Source: Bacillota bacterium
GTDB lineage: Bacteria > Bacillota > Clostridia > Lachnospirales > Lachnospiraceae
Assembly (NCBI GenBank): GCA_023391695.1
Contig: JAEWAK010000014.1
Span: forward strand, 1-64,000
Reading direction: 5' to 3'
Length of the DNA stretch: 64,000 nt
Of the stretch, positions 35,479 through 44,014 are shown piece by piece. Position 1 is the stretch's first letter; each line of letters starts with the position of its first letter. A program made the translations under genes and the position numbers. Under the pieces are notes generated by a model, which saw only the letters and a program-made list of their open reading frames with translations, was not told where the DNA came from and did not search any database.

Positions 35479-36252
35479 TTATGCTATACTGTTCAAATAG
35501 CTGCTTTCCTCATCAAACATATATTGATAGTTCGTTTCATAAGCACGCATCATACTGGCAGAGAGGTTTTTCTGTTCCGCTGTTGCGTTTGTTACCGCGC
35601 TGTCCTTCATGGCAGCAATTTCATCGGCACTGATTTCACCGTCTTCATTGGTATCATAGCGGGAGAAGAAATCAACCGCGCTAAGGGCATCCTCTATACC
35701 GAGCTGTGATATCATGGACTCGTATTCATCCGAAGATAAACTTCCGTCCCCATCCGTATCGATGCCGGAAGGTAACCCCTGGGCTTCTTCCGGCGGCGGT
35801 CCCATGGGCGGCGGCATCCTGGGCCCGTCTGCGTCTTTGGCATTTAATTCGGCACTGCTGATCTCACCGTCCTCATTGGTGTCATACTGTGTAAAAAATT
35901 CCTCCGCACTTAGAGCATCCTGGATATCCAGCCGGGATATGAGAGTTTCGTATTCATCCGCTGATATGGTACCATCTCCATCCGCATCGATGGCACTGAT
36001 TTCGCTTTCCTCTGAGGCTTCCTCATTTTCTGCCGACATCGATGCCGATGCAGCGCAGTTTTGCATCATTCCCATAAGTTCTTCAATGGATAATGTTTTG
36101 CTCCCGGAATCGGAAGTTTCCGGGACTTCGTCCTGGGATTCCTCTGAAAGGGAGGCTTCCTTAAGCCTTGCAGCCTCAATCAACTGTCTTAAGGTACTGT
36201 TCCCGGTCTGCTGATACCAATAATTCGAACCGGAACTAACTGAATTAATCAT
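35479..36252 (-). CDS. EF-hand calcium-binding protein with four loops
   Basis: 257 residues with two EF-hand pairs. Loops at 89-100 (DADGDGTISADE), 124-135 (DTNEDGEISSAE), 165-176 (DTDGDGSLSSDE) and 200-211 (DTNEDGEISADE) all keep the 12-residue acidic pattern and the final Glu. The two pairs are an internal duplication joined by a Pro-rich linker (MPPPMGPPPEEAQ). There is no signal peptide or membrane helix, so it is either cytoplasmic or exported by a non-classical route. The N-terminal 85 residues are Ser/Glu-rich and probably disordered. ATG 36252 follows AAAGGAG. It is probably a Ca2+ buffer or sensor; the partner is unknown. Confidence 0.88.
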   Translation of the reverse strand: MINSVSSGSNYWYQQTGNSTLRQLIEAARLKEASLSEESQDEVPETSDSGSKTLSIEELMGMMQNCAASASMSAENEEASEESEISAIDADGDGTISADEYETLISRLDIQDALSAEEFFTQYDTNEDGEISSAELNAKDADGPRMPPPMGPPPEEAQGLPSGIDTDGDGSLSSDEYESMISQLGIEDALSAVDFFSRYDTNEDGEISADEIAAMKDSAVTNATAEQKNLSASMMRAYETNYQYMFDEESSYLNSIA

Positions 36253-36370
36253 GAGCTTATACTCCTTTCGGTATATTGTTGTTATTACCTCATATAATTC
36301 GGCTTCTTATGTCACAGTTTTGTTACAGTCCTATGACAGTTATTTAACAGTTGAAAATATTTAAGTTGAT

Positions 36371-36405
36371 AAGGAGCAGTACCGTTTTAGCGGTAACTGC
36401 TCCTT
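36371..36405 (-). terminator. terminator of the lipase operon
   Basis: GGAGCAGT (36373-36380) pairs with ACTGCTCC (36396-36403), with inner ACCG/CGGT pairing. It lies just past the lipase stop. Confidence 0.6.
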
Positions 36406-36412
36406 TCAAGCC

Positions 36413-37318
36413 TTAATAATAATCATATTCATGGACATCTGCAAAGATCTCAAACTCACCGCTTCGCGCAACTTGTTCAACCGCACAGAAGGAATTGAGT
36501 TTTTCCTCCAGGGCATTGTCCGTATCCCAGGGAAGCAGTCCGAAATTCCCGCGGGGTTTATAGATGCAGATACCGGTTCCCAGAGAAGCATAGGGCGGAA
36601 AAACCAATATGGCAGAAAATACATCATACAGAATTCCAAGCCTTGGGATCAACTCTAATTCCTGCTGTGAAAAAGACAGGTGACAGATAATATCCAGAAA
36701 GGATTCATACCGGTAATGGGTGAGTTGATAATACTTTCTGAAAATACTGTCCCCTGCCCTTGGGGCACCGAAGGTATACACTGTAATTTGGTTATTCATG
36801 TGCTGCTCCAGTATTTTAGCCATAATCGATGCCATGGCGCCTCCCTTGCTGTGCCCGGTGATATAGATTGCAGGAACTTCTCCGTTATTCTCCTGCAGAA
36901 GCAGCAGTTCCTGCGTTTTTAATATAATTTCGTCCTTAATGCTAAGTACCGCATTAAAAAAGCCCAGATGGACACTCCCTTTTCCATAAGGAGCAAAGGG
37001 AACCTGAATTGCCAGAAAATTATTCACCCAATCCAGGAAGTTCCCTGTCTCCGTTTCATTTCCATCGGTTCCACGGAGGGCAATAATGATCCCGGCTTTG
37101 GAAATACCGACTAAACCGGCATGAATGCTCCCGATTCCTCCGGTACAGGACCAGACATTCCCCGTAAATTCCGCCCTCTGATAGCAATTCCCTTTTACGT
37201 CCCCGTATTCATAATCCAATCTGGTTTTATAATCCCCGGGAAGCTTACCGTCTACGATACTGTAGGCCAGTTTTGAGGCTGCCCATAATATATTTTTCAT
37301 GTATTTGTTATCATTCAT
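36413..37318 (-). CDS. class 3 lipase-like alpha/beta hydrolase
   Basis: 301 residues of the Lipase_3 family. The nucleophile elbow is GHSKGGAMA (Ser near residue 175). ALRGTDGNETETGNFLDW is the typical oxyanion-side loop, and TVYTFGAPRAGD with a following Asp region completes the family pattern. Members hydrolyse acylglycerols or phospholipids. No signal peptide is visible, which is unusual for a secreted lipase. It is encoded 12 bases after a 378-residue unknown protein, with AAAGGGTGGG as ribosome site, so the two form an operon. Confidence 0.88.
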   Translation of the reverse strand: MNDNKYMKNILWAASKLAYSIVDGKLPGDYKTRLDYEYGDVKGNCYQRAEFTGNVWSCTGGIGSIHAGLVGISKAGIIIALRGTDGNETETGNFLDWVNNFLAIQVPFAPYGKGSVHLGFFNAVLSIKDEIILKTQELLLLQENNGEVPAIYITGHSKGGAMASIMAKILEQHMNNQITVYTFGAPRAGDSIFRKYYQLTHYRYESFLDIICHLSFSQQELELIPRLGILYDVFSAILVFPPYASLGTGICIYKPRGNFGLLPWDTDNALEEKLNSFCAVEQVARSGEFEIFADVHEYDYY

Positions 37319-37330
37319 ATTCCCACCCTT

Positions 37331-38467
37331 TTATTTATAGAAACCCGTTAAGGTTATACTGGCTCCTCCGCCGATTATGGCCGGATTCGAGATATAGCCT
37401 GCTGCCAACAAAGGAACTTTTTTATGGATCTCAAAAGAATATGTCCTGGACTGGGCACTGTTAAGCTCCATCCAGTCTATCCTGCCGCCTTTTAATATTT
37501 CTCCGTTCGTAATCAAAGTAATCATACAGCCGGTATTTTTATTTTCAAAACTGTCAATGTGGATTTCGCATTTTTCCCATACCTGGGCGGCATACAGGCA
37601 TAGATTATCGATACTGCTGATTCCTTCCGTCATCGCACTCCAGATTATGGATTCACTTTTATATTGCTCCTCAGGATCAAAAACACAGGTAATGTAGATA
37701 CTTCCTCCTGCCGTTCCGGAACCGTCTGATTTAAGCCGGCCTGTCACATCAATACTGCAGGCCTTATGTATACTTCTTTCAATGACCCGGATTTCATTTT
37801 CTTTCAGACTGAATTCTTCCGACGCTACTATTTTCCCATCTGCTTTAACCTGGATGAAAAAGTTCTGGTTCCTTTTCGTTCCCCTCACTTCCACAAGACA
37901 AGTCATCCATTTTTTATCTCCCGGGAAATAAAGATTATTTATATTACTTACACTTCCCGTTTCTGCTTCCCAATAGGCATTTTCTGCGTTATATCCCGTT
38001 TCTAAAAGCCCTACCCGGTTGTTCAATTCTGTCTCCCCGTATGATTGCAGGGATTCCGTTACTACATTGGATTCCTCATCAATCAAATAATAATTGTCAT
38101 GAGTTCCGAACAGTATGAATATTGCATCCCCGTATGGATTTAAGTCCAGTGGTATACTCTCTCCTTTTCTGCTGCTGTCGGTGATCAGATTCTCACAGTA
38201 AACCAGCAGAATAACGTTGTTTTCATCCCCTTTTGCCTGCACCTGGAATATATCTGTTGTCCCTTCCAGACAGTAGGTTGCATCTCCGATATTTTTGCCC
38301 TTATAATTCTTTTCCCCAACTTCCCATTCCACATATACGGAAGCTGAAGTTCCCGCCCTGATCCTGCCCGGTAAATTAAAGATGAGCATTTCATGGGAAT
38401 GACCGGCCGCCTTTACCCAGTCGTAGGGCGTATTATTGACTAATTTAAGATATCTTCCCTGTTTCAT
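37331..38467 (-). CDS. unknown beta-rich protein paired with the lipase
   Basis: 378 residues that I cannot place in a named family. The N-terminal 130 residues look like a beta sandwich (YLKLVNNTPYDW, AGTSASVYVEWEVG, IFQVQAKGDENN). The second half is an internal duplication of about 115 residues: ETGSVSNINNLYF near 170 and TEGISSIDNLCLY near 285, each followed by strands containing a Cys-x-Glu/Ile pattern. No signal peptide, membrane helix or catalytic motif is seen. The operon with a class 3 lipase suggests a lipid- or membrane-associated function. ATG 38467 follows AAGGAGA. Confidence 0.7.
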   Translation of the reverse strand: MKQGRYLKLVNNTPYDWVKAAGHSHEMLIFNLPGRIRAGTSASVYVEWEVGEKNYKGKNIGDATYCLEGTTDIFQVQAKGDENNVILLVYCENLITDSSRKGESIPLDLNPYGDAIFILFGTHDNYYLIDEESNVVTESLQSYGETELNNRVGLLETGYNAENAYWEAETGSVSNINNLYFPGDKKWMTCLVEVRGTKRNQNFFIQVKADGKIVASEEFSLKENEIRVIERSIHKACSIDVTGRLKSDGSGTAGGSIYITCVFDPEEQYKSESIIWSAMTEGISSIDNLCLYAAQVWEKCEIHIDSFENKNTGCMITLITNGEILKGGRIDWMELNSAQSRTYSFEIHKKVPLLAAGYISNPAIIGGGASITLTGFYK

Positions 38468-38517
38468 ATTTATTTCTCCTTATCAAAACCAATCCAATAT
38501 CCCAATCCCTGGAGCCA

Positions 38518-38546
38518 AAGCGGATATTCGAATTCCGCTTTTTTTG
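38518..38546. repeat. repeat C copy 2
   Basis: AAAGCGGA (38518-38525) pairs perfectly with TCCGCTTT (38534-38541), followed by TTTTT. Same family as 6405, 41136 and 44347. The rest of 38547-38780 holds further short GC-rich palindromes and no gene. Confidence 0.55.
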
Positions 38547-38802
38547 TAGCGCTAACCTATTGCACAGCTTGCTGCTATTTCAACGCAGGCCCCGCCTCCG
38601 CTGAATAACTAAGTTTGATTTTCACCGGCAGGGCACAAGATTTCCTTGATAGGTTAAAAAATTATATTTACTGTTGACGGTTAAGTTTCCCTGAACGGAT
38701 TAAAACTGATTGGTAGTTATCTGATTAATATTATGCATGATATATTCCAGGCATTCCAGACATTGACCAGATCGGTGCTAATAGGACGTATTTTCCAATT
38801 GT

Positions 38803-38828
38803 ATAAAAAAACACCCCAAAAGGAGTGT
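38803..38828 (-). terminator. terminator after a gene remnant
   Basis: On the minus strand ACACTCC pairs with GGGGTGT, followed by TTTTTTT. It lies immediately downstream of the remnant at 38845-38963. A repeat D-like sequence (about 38781-38801) adjoins it. Confidence 0.65.
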
Positions 38829-38844
38829 TGATTTAAAATTTTAT

Positions 38845-38963
38845 TTATCCTGCGTTTAAAACTTTCTCATACAGATAAAATAATCCCTTGCGGAAATTAA
38901 CTTCCCCGACTTTTACATATCCTGATTTCCTTGCGGCACATCAAACCCGTCTGCATCTATCAT
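38845..38963 (-). pseudogene. C-terminal gene remnant, possibly GNAT acetyltransferase
   Basis: The minus strand reads MIDADGFDVP and, after a frame change, ARKSGYVKVGEVNFRKGLF then YLYEKVLNAG and a stop at 38845, followed by a proper terminator. The ending GYxKVGEVNFRKGxFYLYEKVL resembles the last strands of GNAT-type acetyltransferases. Upstream coding sequence is gone. Confidence 0.5.
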
Positions 38964-39118
38964 AAAGGATTATACTGAAAATATCAATTATGGACACGGC
39001 GAAAGCTTCTTTAACAATATAATAACCTTTACTTTGCCCAACGAATACATGGATTTTACCAGAATTATATAAGAACTTTACAAAATTTAAATAATATTAT
39101 ATTTTTTTCCTGATTTTG

Positions 39119-39147
39119 TTTACATTGAAGTCATAATAGGGTAAACT
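39119..39147 (+). promoter_or_regulatory. conserved promoter of beta-helix gene 2
   Basis: TTTACA (39119-39124), 17-bp spacer, TAAACT (39142-39147). It matches the promoter at 15700-15728 in both boxes and spacing, although the spacers differ. Confidence 0.6.
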
Positions 39148-39269
39148 AGAACATGGTGAAATAAAGATATAAATTAAGGCAGTGTAAATTTATATCCGTA
39201 AACAAGAGACAAAATGGATTAAAAGCGCTAGTTATCTATATTATGAGGCAGCGTGTGTGAGGGATTGCA

Positions 39270-40994
39270 ATGAACAAAAAATTATTCTATGGTTTTATTT
39301 TAGTATTTTCAGTATTTCTTTTATTTAATCGGACGATTCAGGCAGATGCGGAACAAACGAGGGAGAACATGGTAATTACCGCAAATTCAGGAGATTCCTC
39401 AGCCGAACTGCAGAGACTCCTTAATTATAATAAAGAAGGTAATTACAAATTAACTGTAAAAATTCCTGCAGGGGATTATGATCTGAAAAATGAATTAGTT
39501 GTTTTCAGCAACACTACCGTCCTTGCTGACCCAAATGCGAAATTCACTAAAAATCACCAAAAAGGTGCCATGATTACCAATGATCTTAGTAACGATAAGG
39601 GCGGCTATACAAGTGCTGAGAATATTACCATATCCGGCGGTATCTGGGATTCTGCCAATGTTTCCAGAAAAAATAAGGGTACGGAAAGTTTCCGGTTCAT
39701 TCACGCAACCAACATTACCGTCAGGGATGCGACGATCCGTAATGTTCCGGAGAACAGCCATCTGATTACCTTTGCGGGAGTAAAAGACAGCCTTATAGAA
39801 AACTGTACTTTATATGGTTATCTGGGTACTAAGCCCAAAGAGGCCATACAGCTTGATATTGTACATGACAATGTTATCGTTCCGTCCATGCAGGCATCCA
39901 AAATTCTTTATGATGACTTACCCTGTGACGGAGTAAAAATAACCAATTGTGATATTTATGATTTTCCGAGAGCGATCGGCTCCCATACTTCCATAAAGGG
40001 TGTATTTCATAAAAACATTACGATTACCAACAATAACCTGTATGATATCAAAGAAGCCGCACTTAAAATATATAATTATAAAGATACGGTAATCAGTAAT
40101 AATAAAATACATAATGCAGGTGTCGGCGTCCTGGTATATACCAAAATCAGCAACGAAAAGAATCACTACCTGGAAGCACTGAAGGACACCGTAAAAGAAC
40201 CGCTCCCAACCGATTACAATATTGTTATTAAAAATAACTCCATATTTAATATAGTACAGTATAAATCCGGTTCAACCTACTCCTACGGAGAGGCCATCCG
40301 CGTCATGGGCGGTCTGCAGCGTCCTTTGTCCGGAGTAACCATAGAGAATAACAACCTTACCGATACAAAGCGTTACGGTATTTTGATGCAATATTCTCCT
40401 AAGAGCACCATTAACAATAATATCATAAAATGTACGGGCAACAGCGGCATATATCTTATTAACGGCTGCAATTTTTCACAGATTACCGGTAATGAGCTGA
40501 CACAGACCGGTGTCGCTGCCAACACCCCTGCAGGCGGGATCGGTTTATCTGCTTCCACAGACGTGGTAATCAACAAAAACACAATAACATCTCCTGCTAA
40601 GGATGGTATTTTTCTGTATAATATGAGTAATACCTGTTCCATTACAGCTAATACCATTACTTCGGCAAACAGCAACGGTATTGCCATATACAGCGAAAGC
40701 GACGAAACGACCGTTGCGGAAAATACTATTAAAAACTACAAAAAAAGAGGTATTTTCACCTCCAGGATTAATTCCATAACAATTAATTCCAATGAAATAT
40801 ACGGTAAATACGCCAATGATGAAGATGGAATATATATAACGGATACAGAAGCGGATATCGACAATTTTAAATTAGAAAATAATTATGTAAATACTCCCGA
40901 CCGTTATATTTCCTATACTGGAAATACTCTGAAAAGTTTCTTAGAAAACAGCACATTTACGAATATGGATAAAGATACCATTTCTCTTTATTGA
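39270..40994 (+). CDS. secreted parallel beta-helix repeat protein, paralogue 2
   Basis: 574 residues with a signal peptide (LFYGFILVFSVFLLF, cleavage near residue 25). As in the copy at 15878, a cap (LQRLLNYNKEG, VKIPAGDYDLKNELVVFSN) leads into right-handed beta-helix rungs (NITISGGIWDSAN, VTIENNNLTDTKRYGILM). The N-terminal 330 residues align nearly colinearly with the paralogue. This copy has extra rungs around 410-440 (GIGLSASTDVVINKNTI) and a complete C-terminal cap (LKSFLENSTFTNMDKDTISLY). Family members act on pectin, alginate or other polysaccharides; the activity here is unknown. GAGGGA precedes ATG 39270. Confidence 0.86.
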   Translation: MNKKLFYGFILVFSVFLLFNRTIQADAEQTRENMVITANSGDSSAELQRLLNYNKEGNYKLTVKIPAGDYDLKNELVVFSNTTVLADPNAKFTKNHQKGAMITNDLSNDKGGYTSAENITISGGIWDSANVSRKNKGTESFRFIHATNITVRDATIRNVPENSHLITFAGVKDSLIENCTLYGYLGTKPKEAIQLDIVHDNVIVPSMQASKILYDDLPCDGVKITNCDIYDFPRAIGSHTSIKGVFHKNITITNNNLYDIKEAALKIYNYKDTVISNNKIHNAGVGVLVYTKISNEKNHYLEALKDTVKEPLPTDYNIVIKNNSIFNIVQYKSGSTYSYGEAIRVMGGLQRPLSGVTIENNNLTDTKRYGILMQYSPKSTINNNIIKCTGNSGIYLINGCNFSQITGNELTQTGVAANTPAGGIGLSASTDVVINKNTITSPAKDGIFLYNMSNTCSITANTITSANSNGIAIYSESDETTVAENTIKNYKKRGIFTSRINSITINSNEIYGKYANDEDGIYITDTEADIDNFKLENNYVNTPDRYISYTGNTLKSFLENSTFTNMDKDTISLY

Positions 40995-41028
40995 TATAGG
41001 AAAGAAAATATTTTCCCGATAAAAGCGA

Positions 41029-41076
41029 AACCCCCTTCTTACAGACAATATTGCTGTAATAAGGGGGTTTTCTTTT
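41029..41076 (+). terminator. terminator of beta-helix gene 2
   Basis: AACCCCCTT (41029-41037) pairs with AAGGGGGTT, with inner ACAG/CTGT pairing, followed by TTCTTTT. A strong intrinsic terminator. Confidence 0.88.
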
Positions 41077-41131
41077 GACCCATGCTAAAATCAAATTACC
41101 GGAACTTATTCATAATAAGAATACTTTTCTA

Positions 41132-41300
41132 AGTCAAAGCGGATACCAGGTCCGCTACGCTACTTGCTCATAACCTTATACCTGCTACGCAGGTATTTCA
41201 GTCGGAGCATGAGCTTAGCATGAACTTCGAGTGAAAAGTTAAGTCCCTAACCCACCGCTTACCCTCTGTTAAGAAGAGTGGGACTTACTTGTAAGGTTAA
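41132..41300. repeat. cluster of palindromes including repeat B copy 2
   Basis: Includes AGCGGA/TCCGCT (repeat C, 41138-41156), ACCTGC/GCAGGT (about 41190-41205), and repeat B (AAGTCCC at 41241 pairing with GGGACTT at 41280-41286). Repeat B here shares the core and flanks of 15553-15610. No gene lies in this spacer. Confidence 0.65.
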
Positions 41301-41340
41301 ACAAAAACTGAATATTGTGTGAGACACAAAAAATTATGTA

Positions 41341-42249
41341 TTACAGGACCATGCACCATATAGGTATTGTAAGGAGGGAAACCAGGGTGGTAAATACGAC
41401 ACATTTGGTGGCAAAGACCGAATCGCCGTCATATTTTGCCGCCAGGATCGCGGTCGTACTGCCTGCCGGCATTCCGGCAAGAAGGACCGAAACACCGGTT
41501 ATCAGGGAATTGACCTGGAATAATCTGCAGCCCGCCAGAACCAACAGCGGAATCAGGATCAGGCGGATAAAAGCATAATAGACAACTGTTTTATTAATAA
41601 TAGTTTTCACATTGACTTCCGCCAATATGGTGCCGATTAGGGTCATGGATAAAGCAGTTGTGCACCCGCTTATGTTTTTTATGGTGTTTTCCAAAAAAAG
41701 CGGAAGGGACAGGTTAAAGATCATTATCACCATGCCTATGTACACGGCTACAATACAGGGATGTGTAATTACTTTCTTTATTACGGTTTTCCGGTCCGGA
41801 CTTTCCGTAAAATATGAAATACCGGCCGACCACATGACGATTCTCTGAGGAATCAGGTAAATAGAAGCCAGAAGCAGGCCTGGTGCTCCAAAAACCCCCT
41901 CTGCAATGGGATTTCCCATAAAACCCGCGTTGGAACATACTGTCCCGTACTGCAATACCTTCTTCATGCCTTGTTTCTGCTTTCGATACATCGTATTGCT
42001 TAGTAACAGACAGCCAAATTGTATGAAGCAGGATATCAACAGTATAATTAAAAAATTTTTTAATACGTCAAAGTTAAATTTAATAAAAAAGGAATGAATG
42101 ATATTGCATGGAAGCACCAGGTAAATGACTAAATCCGTGAGAATAACAGTCCCCTGTTTCGGCAGTATATTGGCCTTTCTTAAAACAACTCCTACCGCAA
42201 CCAGTAAAAACAACATTCCCTGTAAATTAATCAGATTACTTATTTCCAT
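41341..42249 (-). CDS. AEC family (auxin efflux carrier-type) transporter
   Basis: 302 residues from ATG 42249, eight bases after AGGAGG. Ten hydrophobic helices in two five-helix halves. The first cytoplasmic region carries LTDLVIYLVLPCNIIHSF, and the family's conserved SNAGFMGNPIAEGVFG lies mid-protein. The second half ends with LAGMPAGSTTAILAAKYDGD, another AEC signature. Bacterial members carry malate, malonate or other small organic anions; the substrate here is unknown. It is a single gene on the minus strand. Confidence 0.9.
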   Translation of the reverse strand: MEISNLINLQGMLFLLVAVGVVLRKANILPKQGTVILTDLVIYLVLPCNIIHSFFIKFNFDVLKNFLIILLISCFIQFGCLLLSNTMYRKQKQGMKKVLQYGTVCSNAGFMGNPIAEGVFGAPGLLLASIYLIPQRIVMWSAGISYFTESPDRKTVIKKVITHPCIVAVYIGMVIMIFNLSLPLFLENTIKNISGCTTALSMTLIGTILAEVNVKTIINKTVVYYAFIRLILIPLLVLAGCRLFQVNSLITGVSVLLAGMPAGSTTAILAAKYDGDSVFATKCVVFTTLVSLLTIPIWCMVL

Positions 42250-42501
42250 GATCCGTTCCTCCTCGCAGCCATGTATGTCTTTTTCTCTCACGATAAACTA
42301 CATTGTATAGGAAAAACAGAAATATTGGAAGATAAATCTATATTTTTTTAACAAAATCCCATAATAAAGGAGAATAAAGAGTTTACCAAGGAAAACTCTC
42401 GCGCCGAAAGCGGCCGGCAAAGCCTTCATATTCTTTTCGCACGAGTGTCACCCCTTGCCAGGTCGGACTTTTATGCAGCAGGACGCAATTTCCCAATGCA
42501 C

Positions 42502-42522
42502 AAAAAAGAGCCTTTCGGCTCA
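42502..42522 (-). terminator. terminator of the 176-residue protein gene
   Basis: On the minus strand GAGCC-GAAA-GGCTC is followed by TTTTTTG. Repeat D copy 3 (about 42477-42497) lies just beyond. Confidence 0.8.
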
Positions 42523-42535
42523 ATTTTGTTGAAAC

Positions 42536-43066
42536 TTATTCATTTGAAATATTTTCAAAGGTTTTATTTATAACTTTATCAATCTCATTTTCCTTACTTT
42601 TTACTTTTTTCTCCGTAGCTATGGCATCTAAAATCCTTTTGGTATCTTGGGCCGAAAACATTCCGATTGCTTTAGCCAGATCATCCAGATTATTACGGTT
42701 TACCTTTAGTAAGCCTCCGCCTGCTAACGATATGGTCATTATATCATCCGGATTACTCATATCACCAAGGCTTATGGTATTACGTTCATAATCACACTGG
42801 AATATGACTCCGTCATAATTAATGATCCCGTTATCATCAGCCAGATAAGAATAAGGTGCAGTTTTTTCCTCTTCCTCTACAGCCGATTTATTATAATTAC
42901 CGCTTGGTCTGGCAGTTTCCCCGGATTTATCCGTATTTAACCGGTACATCAATACATCCTCAAAACCGGGTCTGTTAACCTGTTTATCGGCTGACTGGCC
43001 CTGTCTGTTGTTAGCGGCCTGATTATTTGCTAATAAACTATTTATTAATTGATTTGATATCTGCAT
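42536..43066 (-). CDS. hypothetical protein, 176 residues
   Basis: Not recognised. The N-terminal 80 residues are Asn/Gln-rich and polar (SLLANNQAANNRQGQSAD), probably disordered. Then comes a beta-like segment (GIINYDGVIFQCDYERN, MTISLAGGGLLKVN) and a helical C-terminus rich in Lys/Glu (DAIATEKKVKSKENEIDKV). No signal peptide or membrane helix. GGTGGAG lies before ATG 43066, and the stop of a 35-codon frame is three bases upstream, so the two could be cotranslated. Confidence 0.65.
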   Translation of the reverse strand: MQISNQLINSLLANNQAANNRQGQSADKQVNRPGFEDVLMYRLNTDKSGETARPSGNYNKSAVEEEEKTAPYSYLADDNGIINYDGVIFQCDYERNTISLGDMSNPDDIMTISLAGGGLLKVNRNNLDDLAKAIGMFSAQDTKRILDAIATEKKVKSKENEIDKVINKTFENISNE

Positions 43067-43069
43067 AAT

Positions 43070-43177
43070 TTACTCTCCACCTTCTTTTGTTAGCTGCTTA
43101 ATTCTCCGAAATTGATTATTCTCTTCCATTTTATATCCGGTTCCTCTGTCAGTCGGAACCCTTCCGCTTTCCTTCAT
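43070..43177 (-). CDS. possible small protein upstream of the 176-residue gene
   Basis: A 35-codon frame from ATG 43177, or 19 codons from ATG 43129, ends MEENNQFRRIKQLTKEGGE. Its last codons contain the ribosome site of the next gene, a coupling arrangement. No strong ribosome site is at its own ideal distance, so it may be a leader peptide or chance. Confidence 0.3.
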   Translation of the reverse strand: MKESGRVPTDRGTGYKMEENNQFRRIKQLTKEGGE

Positions 43178-43468
43178 GAAGTCCAAGCGGTATTAATCTT
43201 TCTATCCTCCCTTCCTGTTATCTGAAACGTTTTTTAGGAGCTTTCGGGCATAATTGTGCCATAGGACTTAATACCCGCGAGATAAAAAAGTACTGCCAAT
43301 TAAAAACTAATCAGCAATACCCTCCGTGGTTTAAACCTGCGCTTCATCCTGAAGTCCTGTAATATATATCGGAACTTTCCATATTTATCATAAGGTTTTT
43401 TTATTTTTATTTATTATTCCAATTATTTAAAATTCGGAACTCGTATTCAGTATACCGCACGTTTTCTA
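43178..43468. other. spacer, nothing recognised
   Basis: No coding frame, promoter or strong hairpin could be supported in this stretch between two minus-strand genes. Confidence 0.4.
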
Positions 43469-44008
43469 TTACAGTTTTTCTGTCCTGTATACATTCCCCT
43501 CCAGGTCTTTCCATATAAATTCCTTATCCCAAATCATATAACTGTGGGCACTGTTTTCTTTCGGTATGGAAACGGATCCCGGATTCATATAGATAAAATC
43601 CTCCATCCTGTCACATGCCGGAATATGGGTATGGCCGTTTAGCAAAATGTCGCCTTCTTTTAACATAGGTCTCTCTGCCGGATTATATTTATGCCCGTGG
43701 GTTGCAAATATCATCCGGTTACCCAGATAAAGAATGCAGTATTCCGCCATAATCGGAAATTCCAGTACCATCTGGTCCACTTCCGTATCACAGTTGCCCC
43801 TGACACAAAGCAGCTCCTCTTTGATACCAATCAGCATTTCGATCACTTTTTTCGGCTCATACTCCTTAGGCAGGTCATTTCTCGGCCCATGATACAATAA
43901 ATCACCTAATAAAAGCAACTTGTCCGCCTCTTCCCTCTTATATGCTTCGAGCAGCTTATTACAATAAAAAGCAGATCCGTGTATATCGGATGCAATCATT
44001 AATTTCAT
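43469..44008 (-). CDS. yfcE: YfcE-type metallophosphodiesterase
   Basis: 179 residues from ATG 44008 after AGAGG. Calcineurin-like fold with every metal motif: SDIHG at the N-terminus, LGDLLYHGP, VRGNCDTE, ATHGH, and NGHTHIP near the end. This order and size fit the YfcE/MJ0936 group, Mn2+-dependent phosphodiesterases active on model phosphodiesters whose in vivo substrate is unclear. It is cytoplasmic. It is a single gene with no evident operon partner. Confidence 0.92.
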   Translation of the reverse strand: MKLMIASDIHGSAFYCNKLLEAYKREEADKLLLLGDLLYHGPRNDLPKEYEPKKVIEMLIGIKEELLCVRGNCDTEVDQMVLEFPIMAEYCILYLGNRMIFATHGHKYNPAERPMLKEGDILLNGHTHIPACDRMEDFIYMNPGSVSIPKENSAHSYMIWDKEFIWKDLEGNVYRTEKL

Positions 44009-44014
44009 AAACAC

